Below are positions 27,680 through 37,135 of a DNA stretch of 64,000 nucleotides, one piece after another. Every line of letters begins with the position of its first letter. Position 1 is the stretch's first letter. Source of the DNA: Roseiarcus sp963805295 (GTDB taxonomy: Bacteria > Pseudomonadota > Alphaproteobacteria > Rhizobiales > Beijerinckiaceae); NCBI GenBank assembly GCA_963805295.1, contig CAWDTW010000055.1, forward strand, positions 78,290 to 142,289, read 5' to 3'. Both the position numbers and the translations under genes were made by a program. Below the pieces are notes generated by a model that searched no databases, was not told where the DNA came from, and worked only from the letters and a program-made list of their open reading frames with translations.

Positions 27680-28285
27680 GGTTCCGATCGAGGGCGCCAT
27701 CGTCACCATCGACGCGATCGGGACGCAAAAGGCTATCGCCAAGAAAATCATCGACAAGGGCGCTGATTACCTTCTCGCGCTGAACGAGAACCAGGGCTCG
27801 CTTCACGCCGATGTCGCGGATTTCTTCGCCGATCCGGCGCTCGCTTCGGCTTGCCTCGAATGCTGGCTGAGCGACGCCGGACACGGGCGGATCGAGGAAG
27901 GAAAGGCCCGGGTAGCCGACGCGGCTTGGCTCGCCGAGCGGCATCCGCAATGGTGGGCTTGCGCTCCATCGCCGCGATCATCGCGACACGAACCGACAAG
28001 AAAACCGGCGAAGCCTCTACCGAAACGCGCCTCTATATCTCGTCGGTGCCGCCCGATCCGGCGTCCATCCTTGGCGCTTGCCGGTCGCATTGGAGCATCG
28101 AAAACAACCTGCATTGGCAGCTCGACGTCACCTTCCGCGAGGATGAATGCCGAACCCGCAAGGATCATGTGGCGACCAACCTGGCCGCGATGCGGCGCGC
28201 AACGCTCAACCTTCTCAGCCGCGAGCCCTCCGTCGCAAGGTTCGCCCTGAAAACGACGGGAACTGCAGAAACCTGCGCCAGTTGA
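27680..28285 (+). mobile_element. ISAs1-family transposase, truncated and frameshifted
   Basis: The first frame reads IEGAIVTIDAIGTQKAIAKK and IIDKGADYLLALNENQGSLH; after a shift near 27955 the next frame gives GLRSIAAIIATRTDKKTG, LGACRSHWSIENNLHWQLDV and TFREDECRTRKDHVATNLAA. These are the DDE core and the SHWxxENxLHWxLDVxFxED motif of ISAs1 transposases. About 120 N-terminal residues are missing and the segment between the two halves looks shortened. The element is inactive. Confidence 0.85.
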
Positions 28286-28312
28286 AGGCCGGGCCGCTGT
28301 TGCAAAATCCTC

Positions 28313-28729
28313 TCAGGGGCGCCTCGCCCGCGCCGCCCTGGCCGCCTCGACGGAGACCGCGTCGCCATAAGCGTTGCCGAAATGGGTGCGGACGTAATTG
28401 ATCACGTCCGCGACCTGCTGATCGCTCATCATGCCGCCGACCGGCGGCATGCCCCCGAGCCCCTGGAACAGGACCTGCAGCACATAGTCGGCCGAAGCCA
28501 GCTCTCTGTTCCCGGCGAGGGCCGGATAGGCGCCGGCGGCGCCCTTCGCGTCGGACAGGTGGCAGGCGGCGCAGACGTTGGCGTAGATCGCGGCGCCGCC
28601 CTGTTCGGCAAATGTTTGCCCGGGGCTCAGGAAAGGACTTTCCGCCGCAGGCTCCTGAGCTGCCGCCGCCGTGATGAGCGCGACGCCGGCGCAGGGCGTC
28701 AGGGCGAACCTCCAAAATCGCCCGCGCAT
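28313..28729 (-). CDS. Periplasmic c-type cytochrome, partner of the amine oxidase
   Basis: The 138-residue product has a signal peptide (MRGRFWRFALTPCAGVALIT, cleavage near AAA-QEP at 24) and one heme c site, C53-A-A-C56-H57, with a likely distal Met in GGMPPVGGMMSD. It is a class I monoheme cytochrome of the periplasm. Its start lies 14 bases after the stop of the flavin amine oxidase on the same strand, so the two form an operon. I infer that the cytochrome accepts electrons from the oxidase flavin. Confidence 0.85.
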   Translation of the reverse strand: MRGRFWRFALTPCAGVALITAAAAQEPAAESPFLSPGQTFAEQGGAAIYANVCAACHLSDAKGAAGAYPALAGNRELASADYVLQVLFQGLGGMPPVGGMMSDQQVADVINYVRTHFGNAYGDAVSVEAARAARARRP

Positions 28730-28743
28730 GCCGGTCGCGTCGG

Positions 28744-30342
28744 TCACGGCGCCGTCACCCGCGCGTGCAGGCGGCCGATCGCGTCGAGCGCCGAGAGGAT
28801 CGCTCCCTCCTGCCAGGCGGGAATGTAGGAGGCGTGCTCGCCGGCCAGCACGATCCTTCCATCGATCCGGCAGAGGTCGTCGTAATGCGCGCGGCGCGCT
28901 TCGTCCGACCAATTGCCGGCGCAGCCCAGCGTGAAGGGCGCCCGATGCCAGGCGACGGCGACGCCGTTCTCGAACTCCGCCCGATATTGCGGGTGAACCT
29001 GTGCGCCGAATTCGACCGCGCGCTCGATGCGTTCGGCCGGGGACATGGCGGTGAATTCGTAGGCGTTCGCCCCGCCGAACAGGTAGCCGCCGAGCAGCAC
29101 GCCCTTTCCTCCCGCGTTGAGCCCGCCGCTCGGATAGGAAATCTGGCGGATCGGCAGGTCGGTATAGGTGATCCCCCCGAAGATGTGCTCGTCCTCCTCC
29201 CAGAAGCGGCGCGAGAACTGCAGCCCGACCTTGACCGCGGCGGCATAGGGAACCGCGTCGATCGCAGCCTTCATCGGCGCCGATACGTCGATGGGAAGCT
29301 CGCTCAGGATGGAGAGCGGCAGCGTGCACACGCACCAGTCGGCTCTCACCTCCCGAAGTGCGCCGCCCGCGGAGAGGTCCTCGAAATGGACGCGGACGCC
29401 GGATTCGTCTTGGCCGATGTCCGTCACCTTTGCGCCGTAGCGGATCACGCCCGGCAACTGTCGCGCAAACGCTTCGCCGATCCGGCCCATTCCGCCGACC
29501 GGCTGAAACATGGTCGTCTGGAAGTCATAGATGAGAAAGTTCGCGAGGCCTCGCCAGAGGCGCGAGGTGAGGATATCCTGAATGCCGATCGGTTCGCCGT
29601 CGACCGGCGCTGCGCTCAAGCCCCCGCCCGGGTCTTTGGCGTAGCCGCGGTATGCAGCCGAATCCGCGCCGGCCCGGTAGCGAAAGTCCGAGTCGAGGGC
29701 GCCCAGATCGCGCAGCGCCTCGAGCAGGATTTCCTGGTCTTCCTTCGCAACCGCCTCGTCGAGCGCGCCTTTCCTGACCGCCTTGGCGAGAAGCTCGGAC
29801 ACGCCGCCGTCAAAATCGGCCTTGACCTCGCGGATGCGCTGCGGCTTTCCGCCGAACGCATTCGCCGAGTGCAGATAGGCGTTGTGGTTGAGCTGGATGA
29901 AGGGCTCGAGCGCGACGCCGAACCTGCGGCAATAGTCGAGGATGGCGTGGTGGTGGTAGGGGATTCGCCACGGTCCCGGATTGAAGTAGAGGCCCGCATC
30001 GAACGCGCAGCGCTGCGTCGCGCCGCCAAGCTCGGTGTAGACGTCGCCGCAGCGGATCGACCAGTTCCGCCCGCCGGGACGGTTGTTGTATTCGAGGACA
30101 TGGACCTCGTAGCCGGCGCGGCCGAGTTCGATGGCCGCGGTCATCCCCGCGAGGCCCGCCCCGAGGATGACGACCGAAGCCCCTCTTGGATCACCTTCCA
30201 GTCTGATCGGGCCGCGATACGGCGATTCCGCGGCGAAGCCGAGGCTCCGCATCGCCTCGAGCATCGTGGCCCCGCCGGCGCCCGCGCCGATGCGTCGAAG
30301 GAGCGCGCGTCGGGTCAGCGCGGGCGCCGCCGGGTCGCTCAT
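28744..30342 (-). CDS. Tat-exported flavin amine oxidase/dehydrogenase
   Basis: The 532-residue product starts with a twin-arginine signal (LTRRALLRRIGAGAGGATML) and then has the FAD-binding GxGxxG motif (VVILGAGLAGMTAAIELGRA), the VLEYNNRPGGRNWS segment and the C-terminal FAD contact of monoamine oxidases (RIDGRIVLAGEHASYIPAWQ and EGAILSALDAIGRL). The family oxidises primary or secondary amines or amino acids. The substrate is not evident. I prefer the MSDPAAP start at 30342 over 30360. The next gene is a periplasmic cytochrome c, so it may act as a dehydrogenase that feeds the respiratory chain. Confidence 0.85.
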   Translation of the reverse strand: MSDPAAPALTRRALLRRIGAGAGGATMLEAMRSLGFAAESPYRGPIRLEGDPRGASVVILGAGLAGMTAAIELGRAGYEVHVLEYNNRPGGRNWSIRCGDVYTELGGATQRCAFDAGLYFNPGPWRIPYHHHAILDYCRRFGVALEPFIQLNHNAYLHSANAFGGKPQRIREVKADFDGGVSELLAKAVRKGALDEAVAKEDQEILLEALRDLGALDSDFRYRAGADSAAYRGYAKDPGGGLSAAPVDGEPIGIQDILTSRLWRGLANFLIYDFQTTMFQPVGGMGRIGEAFARQLPGVIRYGAKVTDIGQDESGVRVHFEDLSAGGALREVRADWCVCTLPLSILSELPIDVSAPMKAAIDAVPYAAAVKVGLQFSRRFWEEDEHIFGGITYTDLPIRQISYPSGGLNAGGKGVLLGGYLFGGANAYEFTAMSPAERIERAVEFGAQVHPQYRAEFENGVAVAWHRAPFTLGCAGNWSDEARRAHYDDLCRIDGRIVLAGEHASYIPAWQEGAILSALDAIGRLHARVTAP

Positions 30343-30510
30343 GCCGCCGTTCCTCTTCACGCCTCGCCCGCGCTCGAGCCGACCGCCTCTAGACGCGATC
30401 GCTGATCGCGTCGGCCGCGCTCACCGAGCGCGGCTACAGTTTCCCGGTCTTGCCCCAAACCGGCGGGCGGGGCAAGCTCGCGGGACAGAGCTGGTCATCC
30501 GGCGGCGCCG

Positions 30511-30574
30511 TCATTGCGAGGAGCGCAGCGACGAAGCAATCAGCGACGGGCGGGCTTCGCTGCGCTCGCAATGA
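30511..30574 (+). repeat. Rhizobial TCATTGCGAGGAGCG palindrome
   Basis: Arms TCATTGCGAGGAGCGCAGCG and GCTTCGCTGCGCTCGCAATG pair with each other across a short spacer. This repeat family is common between genes in Bradyrhizobium and relatives. It lies just before the phytochelatin-synthase-like gene. Confidence 0.75.
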
Positions 30575-30588
30575 TCGCGGAGGTCCAA

Positions 30589-31332
30589 ATGCCGATTCGC
30601 CAGTTGGGGCGGCTCCTGTTCGCGCTCTGCCTCGCGGCCTCCGGCGCGATGGCCGAAACCCTGCCGCTGCCGGCGGGGCTCACCGATTTCCTCTCGCCGG
30701 ACGGCGAGAAGTTTCTGTTCGAGAGCAACGCGCTCGAAGCCTATTTTCCGCTCTCGATCCACTTCGTCACGCAGCGGACCCAGGCCTATTGCGGCGTCGC
30801 CAGCATGGTCATGGTGCTCAACGCGCTGAACGTTCCGGCGCCGTCGACGCCGGCCTATCAGCCCTACCGCACCTTCACCCAGGACAACCTGCTCGACGAC
30901 CGCACGGACGCCGTGCTGCCGCGCGACGTCCTGGCGCGGCAGGGCATGACGCTCGATCAGCTCGGCGCGCTGCTCGCGCTCCATCCCGTCGCCGTCGAAG
31001 TTCATCATGCCGCCGACGGCGGCCTCGACGCCTTTCGCGCCGAGGCCAGCGCCGCGCTCGCAAGCGGGGACCGTTTCGTCATCGTCAACTATCTGCGCAA
31101 GACGCTGGGACAGCAGATCGGCGGCCATATCTCGCCGCTCGCCGCTTATGACCAGAAGGCGGACAGGTTCCTCATCCTCGATGTCGCGCGCTACAAATAT
31201 CCGCCGGTGTGGGTCAAGGCGTCCGACCTGTTCGACGCCATGAATACGGCCGACGCATCCAACGGCGGCAAGACGCGCGGTTATGTCGTGGCGTCGAAAG
31301 CCGGAGCGGCCCCCGCCGGGGCGCCGAAATGA
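30589..31332 (+). CDS. Secreted phytochelatin-synthase-like cysteine protease
   Basis: The 247-residue protein has a signal peptide (MPIRQLGRLLFALCLAASGA, cleavage near AMA-ETL) and a papain-like phytochelatin synthase domain. The catalytic triad is visible: Cys 68 in TQAYCGVASMVMVLNAL, His 180 in IGGHISPLAAYD, and Asp 198 in FLILDVARYKYPPVWV. Bacterial single-domain members cleave glycine from glutathione and other thiol peptides, and mostly lack the C-terminal Cys-rich half of plant enzymes, as here. Export suggests a role on periplasmic glutathione or conjugates. The start at 30589 is set by the signal peptide. Confidence 0.85.
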   Translation: MPIRQLGRLLFALCLAASGAMAETLPLPAGLTDFLSPDGEKFLFESNALEAYFPLSIHFVTQRTQAYCGVASMVMVLNALNVPAPSTPAYQPYRTFTQDNLLDDRTDAVLPRDVLARQGMTLDQLGALLALHPVAVEVHHAADGGLDAFRAEASAALASGDRFVIVNYLRKTLGQQIGGHISPLAAYDQKADRFLILDVARYKYPPVWVKASDLFDAMNTADASNGGKTRGYVVASKAGAAPAGAPK

Positions 31333-32051
31333 TCCGGTTTCGTGACCCATTCAGCGGAGGATGCCCCCTTCTCCGCGAAGCGGGGAAGGTGGCCCGAAGG
31401 GCCGGATGGGGTGCGGAAAGCAGGAATGCGTCGATTGAGGTTAGCGGCGACAGTCATGCAATTGAACTATGATTTATGCAGTGGGCGGCGGATTGCCGAT
31501 TGTCATCGAACGCATTCGCGCGGCGCTTCAGGAGGCCTGAACCCCTTCTCCGCGGGTCGTTGAACGCAGCGGCCCATACCCCATCCGGCGCTCCGCGCCA
31601 CCTTCCCCAGCCAAGCCTACGGCATTCACACAAGTCATCGAGCCTGCAGGCGGCCGGCGGGTCCCCCCCTTTTCCGCGAAGCGGGGAAGGCGCCGCGTAG
31701 CGGCGGATGGGGTGCGGAAAGCAGCTATGGATCGATGCAGCTTTGCGGTGACGGTCGTGCAATCTGACTTGGGCCGAAGCAGCGGGCCACACCCCATCCG
31801 GCGCTTCGCGCCACCTTCCCCAGCAAGCTGGGGAAGGGGTCCGCGCGGCGATGTGAGATGTGTGAATACTGTAGCAGCCAAGCTGGGGAAGGATCGTCAG
31901 GGGGAGACGCGACCAATCTTCGCCTACGAAACGAATCGATTTCCGCGTATCGTGAACCAAGGCGCGCCATCGGGATCGAGACGGCGGCCGTCCGTCTCGC
32001 GTGAGCCGCCGTCTCGCCGGCGCGCCGACGAGGTTTTTGATGGAGCCGTAC
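31333..32051. other. Repeat-filled intergenic region
   Basis: No gene is present. About 500 of the 700 bases belong to the dispersed palindromic repeat described at 31364-31890. Confidence 0.6.
31364..31890 (+). repeat. Cluster of dispersed palindromic repeats (three copies)
   Basis: The unit is CCCTTCTCCGC(GAAGC)GGGGAAGG, then GGATGGGGTGCGGAAAGCAG, a variable part ending in GTCATGCAAT or GTCGTGCAATC, and then ACCCCATCCGGCGC with CGCGCCACCTTCCCCAGC. The outer parts are reverse complements, so the unit can fold on itself. Copies are near 31364-31470, 31539-31615 and 31665-31890; a fourth is at 51632-51850. Confidence 0.75.
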
Positions 32052-32765
32052 ATGACCGATCATCCCGTCGCCACCCTGGACGAATGGCTTGCCGCCCGCA
32101 GGCTTTTGCTCGCCGAGGAGAAGGAACTCACCCGGCTGCGCGACGCATTGAGCCGCAGGCGGCGCGCCATGCCCTGGCTCAGGATCGACAAGGCTTACCG
32201 GTTCGACGGGCCGGAGGGCTCGAATCTCGCGCTCGCCGAGCTGTTCGGATCGCGCCGCCAGCTCATCGTCTATCACTTCATGTTCGCGCCCGACTGGGAA
32301 GGCCCTTGCAGGAGCTGCTCGTTCTGGGCCGACGGCTATAACGGCGCCACGGCGCATCTCGCCGCCCGCGACACCCGGCTCGTCGCCGTCTCGCGCGCGC
32401 CGCTTGAAAAGCTCGAGGCGACCGCGAAGCGGATGGGCTGGACCTTTCCCTGGTATTCGTCGGGCGACGGCGACTTCAACTACGACTTCGACGTCTCGTT
32501 CCTTCCCGAATATACGGCGGGCGAGGGCTTGGTCCGCTACAACTTCGCCTCGATCGACACGAGAATGACCGACCTGCCCGGGATCAGCGCCTTCATCAAG
32601 GAGCCGACCGGGGCGGTCTATCGCACCTACTCGGCCTATGCGCGCGGCCTCGACATGCTGAACCCCGCTTATCAGCTGCTCGACCTCACCGCGCTCGGCC
32701 GCCAGGAGGACGACTTGCCCTCCCCGATGGCCTGGGTGAGGCTGCACGACGCATACGGACCCTGA
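32052..32765 (+). CDS. DUF899 family (thioredoxin-like) protein
   Basis: The 237-residue product matches DUF899: KAYRFDGPEGSNLALAELFG, RRQLIVYHFMFAPDWEGPCR with SCSFWADGYNGA (a C-x2-C thioredoxin-like pair), AVSRAPLEKLEATAKRMGWT and SGDGDFNYDFDVSF. The fold is thioredoxin-like but the reaction is unknown. I chose ATG 32052 because GGAG lies six bases before it; ATG 32040 is also possible. The gene precedes cydA on the same strand with a 110-base gap. Confidence 0.85.
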   Translation: MTDHPVATLDEWLAARRLLLAEEKELTRLRDALSRRRRAMPWLRIDKAYRFDGPEGSNLALAELFGSRRQLIVYHFMFAPDWEGPCRSCSFWADGYNGATAHLAARDTRLVAVSRAPLEKLEATAKRMGWTFPWYSSGDGDFNYDFDVSFLPEYTAGEGLVRYNFASIDTRMTDLPGISAFIKEPTGAVYRTYSAYARGLDMLNPAYQLLDLTALGRQEDDLPSPMAWVRLHDAYGP

Positions 32766-32875
32766 GCGCAAGACCAAATGTCGCAAGGGTGATGGACTTT
32801 TCGCAATCCGCCTCTAGGCTAGGGCCGCGCTAGGGCCGCGCCCATTGCAGCGTCCGCATAGAAGGGACAATCGCG

Positions 32876-34274
32876 ATGCACTTGGACCCGGTGTTCCTGT
32901 CGCGGCTCCAGTTCGCCTGGGTCGTCGCGTGGCACTTCCTCCTGCCGGCGTTCACGGTGGGGCTCGCCTCGTTCATCACGCTGCTGGAAGGCCTGCATCT
33001 CGCCACCGGGCGCGAGATCTATTTCCGCATCTCGACCTTCTGGATCAAGATTTTCGCGGTGTCGTTCGGCATGGGGGTCGTGTCGGGCGTCACCATGCCG
33101 TTCCAGTTCGGCACCAACTGGAGCCGCTTCTCCGACGACGCCGGCAACGTGCGTGTCGCCGCTGCTCGCCTATGAGGGACTGACGGCGTTCTTTCTGGAA
33201 GCCGCCTTCCTCGGGGTGCTGCTGTTCGGCCGCAAGCTGGTGCCGCGCTGGGCGCATTTCTTCGCCGCCCTGATGGTGGCGGTCGGCACGCTCGCCTCGA
33301 CCTTCTGGATCCTCGCGACCAACAGCTGGATGCAGACGCCCGCGGGCTACACGATGGTCGACGGCCGCTTCATGCCGAAAGACTGGCTCGCGATCGTCTT
33401 CAGCCCGTCCTCCCCCTATCGCTTGGCCCACACGGTCGACGCCATCTACATCACCGCCGGCTTCGTCGTGGTCGGCGTCGCCGCCTGGTATCTTCGGCGC
33501 GAACGCTTCGTCGAAGAGGCGCGCACGATGCTCTCGATGACGCTGTGGCTGCTCAGCGTGCTGGTTCCGCTGCAGATCTTTCTCGGCGATCAGCACGGCC
33601 TCAACACGCTCGAATACCAGCCGGCCAAGCTCGCCGCGATCGAGGCGATCTGGGACACCGAAAGCCGCGTGCCGCTGAACCTGTTCGTCATTCCCGACGA
33701 CGCCGCGGCGACCAACCACGCCGTCATTTCGATCCCCGACCTCGGCAGCCTCATTCTCACCCATGACCCGAACGGGACGGTGCGCGGCCTCAAGGACTTC
33801 CCGGCCGACCAGCGCCCGCCGGTCGCCATTCCCTTCTTCGGCTTCCGCATCATGGTCGGGATCGGCCTCGTCATGCTGGCGATCGTCGTCGTGAGCTGGT
33901 GGCTGCGCTGGAAGGGAAAGCTGTTCGATTCGGGCTGGTTCCTCCGCCTCTGCGTGCTCGCGTCCCCGCTCGGCTTTTTCGCGGTCATCGCCGGGTGGGC
34001 GACGACGGAAGTCGGCCGTCAGCCCTGGACGGTCTACGGGCTTCTGCGCACCGCCGATTCGGTGTCGCCGTCGCTGACGGGGGCGGACGTCCTGGTTTCC
34101 TTCGCCGGCTACAGCGTCGTCTATATCGTCATGTTCGCCGCCGGGATCGCGCTCATGGTCAGGATCGTGCAGCGCGGCCCGGCCGCGCCGGACGAGCCGG
34201 ACGTCATCGAAAGCGGACGGCCGCAACTGCCGGTCGAAGCCCTGCCGCACGCCGAACCGGGGAGCGGAGCATGA
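32876..34274 (+). pseudogene. cydA: Cytochrome bd-type quinol oxidase subunit I, frameshifted
   Basis: Subunit I binds the hemes and oxidises quinol. From ATG 32876 the protein reads LDPVFLSRLQFAWVVAWHFL (with the axial His) up to RFSDDAGNV; one extra C near 33153 shifts the frame, and it continues as SPLLAYEGLTAFFLEAAFLG through GDQHGLNTLEYQPAKLAAIE and GWATTEVGRQPWTVYGLLRT. The quinol loop is short, as in cyanide-insensitive (CioA) oxidases. About 465 residues in all. The stop overlaps the cydB start. Because cydB is intact, a sequencing error is the likely cause. Confidence 0.9.
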
Positions 34275-35284
34275 ACGCGCCTGTTCTCGATTTCGTGCCG
34301 ATCTGGACCCTCGTCCTCGGCGTCGGCGTCTTCCTCTACGTGCTGCTCGACGGCTTCGATCTCGGCGTCGGCATCCTCTACGGCTTTGCGCCCAATCGCG
34401 GGGCGCGCAATCTGGTGATGAACTCGATCGCGCCGGTCTGGGACGGCAACGAGACCTGGCTGGTGCTCGGCGGCGTCGCGCTGCTCGCCGCCTTCCCGCT
34501 CGCCTTCGCGATCATCCTGCCGGCGGTCTATTTCCCGATCATCGTCATGCTGCTCGCGCTCGTCTTCCGCGGCGTCGCCTTCGAATTCCGCTACCGCGAC
34601 GCCGAGCGCCGCACCTTCTGGGACTACGCGTTCTGCTTCGGCTCGGCGCTCGGCGCCTTTGCGCAGGGCGTCGTGCTCGGCGCCTTCATCCAGGGCTTTC
34701 AGACCGACGGACGCCATTTTTCCGGCGGTTCGCTCGACTGCTTCACCCCGTTCTCGCTGGTGACCGGCGTCGCGCTCGTGTTCGGCTATGCGCTCCTCGG
34801 CGCGGGATGGCTCATCCTGAAGACCGAGGGCCCGCTTCAGGACTGGGCGCGCGGGCTCGGGCGCGCGGCTTTCGCCGGCGTGCTGATCGCGATTGTGGTC
34901 GTGAGCCTGTGGACGCCGTTCCTGCAGCCGGAGATCGCGCGTCGATGGTTCTCCTGGCCGAACATCGCGCTCCTGTCGCCGGTGCCGATCGTCACCGCGC
35001 TGGTCGCATGGGCCGAGTGGCGCGCGCTGAACAACCGCTCGGAAGCCGCGCCGTTCATCTTCGCGGTCGGCCTCTTCGTCATGTCCTATCTCGGGATCGC
35101 CATCAGCCTCTTCCCGATGATCGTGCCCTACAAGTACACGATCTGGGACGCGGCCTCCTCGGAGTCGACGCAGGCCTTCCTGCTGGTCGGCACGCTGTTC
35201 CTTCTGCCGATCATCCTCATGTACAGCGCGTGGTCCTACTGGGTCTTCCGCGGCAAGGTCAGGGCGGACATCGGGTACCACTGA
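34271..35284 (+). CDS. cydB: Cytochrome bd-type quinol oxidase subunit II
   Basis: The 337-residue membrane protein pairs with CydA to reduce oxygen with quinol at high affinity. It begins with LDFVPIWTLVLGVGVFLYVL and DGFDLGVGILYG, has NSIAPVWDGNETWLVLGGVA, and eight to nine hydrophobic helices. The ATGA overlap with cydA shows tight coupling. A hairpin follows directly. The cydCD exporter genes are not adjacent, as is usual for the cyanide-insensitive type. Confidence 0.95.
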   Translation: MNAPVLDFVPIWTLVLGVGVFLYVLLDGFDLGVGILYGFAPNRGARNLVMNSIAPVWDGNETWLVLGGVALLAAFPLAFAIILPAVYFPIIVMLLALVFRGVAFEFRYRDAERRTFWDYAFCFGSALGAFAQGVVLGAFIQGFQTDGRHFSGGSLDCFTPFSLVTGVALVFGYALLGAGWLILKTEGPLQDWARGLGRAAFAGVLIAIVVVSLWTPFLQPEIARRWFSWPNIALLSPVPIVTALVAWAEWRALNNRSEAAPFIFAVGLFVMSYLGIAISLFPMIVPYKYTIWDAASSESTQAFLLVGTLFLLPIILMYSAWSYWVFRGKVRADIGYH

Positions 35285-35290
35285 GGCGAA

Positions 35291-35318
35291 GCGGCCGCCC
35301 GGATGACCGGACGGCCGC
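35291..35318. terminator. Hairpin between convergent cydB and the DUF1236 gene
   Basis: GCGGCCG and CGGCCGC pair, with a further CCGG/CCGG inside and an ATGA-containing loop. It lies between two convergent genes and can end both transcripts, though the T-run is poor. Confidence 0.6.
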
Positions 35319-35344
35319 GGTATAATTTCTGGAAACGCAGACGC

Positions 35345-35716
35345 TTACGGCGCGATCTCGACGATCCGCCGCGTCGATGGTTCGACCAGGATCGGCGTGT
35401 TGTTGACGACGGTATATCTGTAGCGGGTCGCACTATATGCGCTCGGCGCCGGATAAAGCGCGACCCGGGCCGGCAAGACCTCGCCGACCACGATGCGATG
35501 ACCCGGCCACGTGTACGACGCAACGCGCTCCTGGGTCGCGTACTGGTGGGTTCCGGTCAGCCCGCCGAACATCCCGCCAAGCGCCGTCGCCGGCGCTTGG
35601 ACGATCGCGCCGGCGGCGTTGCCGAGGGTGTTGGCCGGATTGTTCTGCTGCTCCTGCGCAAAAGCCGCGGCGGGCAAACCCGCCAACAAGACCGCAAATA
35701 CCAGGGCTCTGGACAT
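35345..35716 (-). CDS. Secreted DUF1236-type protein
   Basis: The 123-residue protein has a signal peptide (MSRALVFAVLLAGLPAAAFA, cleavage before QEQQ), a Gly/Ala-rich linker and a C-terminal domain with YPAPSAYSATRYRYTVVNNT and PILVEPSTRRIVEIAP, which is the DUF1236 pattern found in many Rhizobiales periplasmic proteins. Its role is unknown. Confidence 0.75.
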   Translation of the reverse strand: MSRALVFAVLLAGLPAAAFAQEQQNNPANTLGNAAGAIVQAPATALGGMFGGLTGTHQYATQERVASYTWPGHRIVVGEVLPARVALYPAPSAYSATRYRYTVVNNTPILVEPSTRRIVEIAP

Positions 35717-35901
35717 GTTTCCCTCCTCAAACCTGCCAGCCGGCGTTAGCCGGCGACGAACACTTAACGACTCAGGACGCGATCGGTTCCCACCCCCGTC
35801 GAGCGCCTCGAAGAGATGCGCCGGTCAAGCCGTGCCCGCCCCGCATTGCGCGCCGCCCGCAAACGTCCGACAATGCGCGGGCTTCAGGAGCCGCGTGTCC
35901 C

Positions 35902-37135
35902 ATGGCCGAGTCCAGCCCCGTGTTCGATGTCGTCATCGCCGGCGGGGCGGCTTCCGGTCTCGCGCTGGCGGCGGCGGTCAAACAGGCGCTCGGGGCCGGG
36001 GTTTCGATCGCTGTCGTCGATCCGGCGCCCCCGTCGACCGCCGACGCGGCGCATCCGCCTTTGCGCACGGTCGCGATCGCCGAAGGTCCGCGGCGGCTGC
36101 TCGAACGCATCGGCGCCTGGGCGGCGATTGAGCCCAAGGCGCAAGCCATCCTCACGATGGAGATCATGGACGGGGGCGTGCGCGACGCGGTTCGGCTCCC
36201 GCATCTGCATTTCGAGTCTAAGGGTGACGGGCCGCTCGCCCACATGGCGTTCAACGACGACGTCGCCGCCGCCCTCTCGGCGCTTTGCGACCGCCTCGGG
36301 ATGACGCGCATCGCGGCCTCGGTCGCGCGCTGGCGCCCCAGCAGGCGCGTCGCCGAACTTTCGCTGTCCGACGGCCGCACGCTCCGCGCGCGCCTCGCGG
36401 TCGCCGCCGACGGCGCGCGTTCGAAGCTGCGGACGCTCGCCGAAATCGCGTCGTTCGGGTGGGACTACGACCAGTCCGGGATCGTGGCGACCATCGAGCA
36501 CGAGCGCGACCACGAAGGCCGCGCCGAGCAGCATTTCCTGCCCGCGGGCCCCTTCGCCATCCTGCCGCTGCCCGGCAACCAGTCGAGCATCGTCTGGAAC
36601 GAACGGCGCGCCGACGCGCGCGCGCTTCTCGCGCTCGCCCCGGCCGACCTCGTGCGCCAGCTCGAACTCCGGTTCACCCCGAAGCTCGGCGAGATCCGGC
36701 TCGCCTCGCGGATCGAGGCGTTTCCGTTCCGCTTCCAGATCGCGCGCCGCTTCGTCAGCGAACGGCTGGCGCTCGTCGGCGACGCGGCCCATGTCGTCCA
36801 CCCGATCGCGGGCCAGGGGCTCAACCTGGCCTTACGCGACGTCGCAGCGCTCGCCGAAACGATCGTCGGCGAGATGCGGCTCGGCCTCGATCCCGGCGCA
36901 CCGGCGCCGCTAGCCGCCTACCAGCGCCTGCGCCGCTTCGACGTCGCCGCGAGCGGCATGGGCATGGACGTCATGAACCGCCTCTTCTCCAACGACTTCG
37001 GCCCCTTGCGCATCGTCCGCGATCTGGGACTGCAAAATCGTCGACCGCGCGCCGGCGCTCAAAGACATGCTCATTCTCGAGGCCGGCGGCGCGGGACGCG
37101 GCGCGCCGAAGCTCTTGCGCGGCCTCGCGCTGTGA
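35902..37135 (+). pseudogene. UbiH/UbiF-family FAD monooxygenase, frameshifted near the end
   Basis: These enzymes hydroxylate aromatic rings in ubiquinone synthesis. Visible are the N-terminal FAD motif (FDVVIAGGAASGLALAAAVK), the DG motif (LAVAADGARSKLR) and the second FAD motif (LALVGDAAHVVHPIAGQGLN). One extra base near 37033 (CTG-C-AAAATC) shifts the frame; the true tail is KIVDRAPALKDMLILEAGG and ends at TGA 37133. Reconstructed length is about 410 residues. Its stop overlaps the GTG start of the next gene. Confidence 0.85.
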
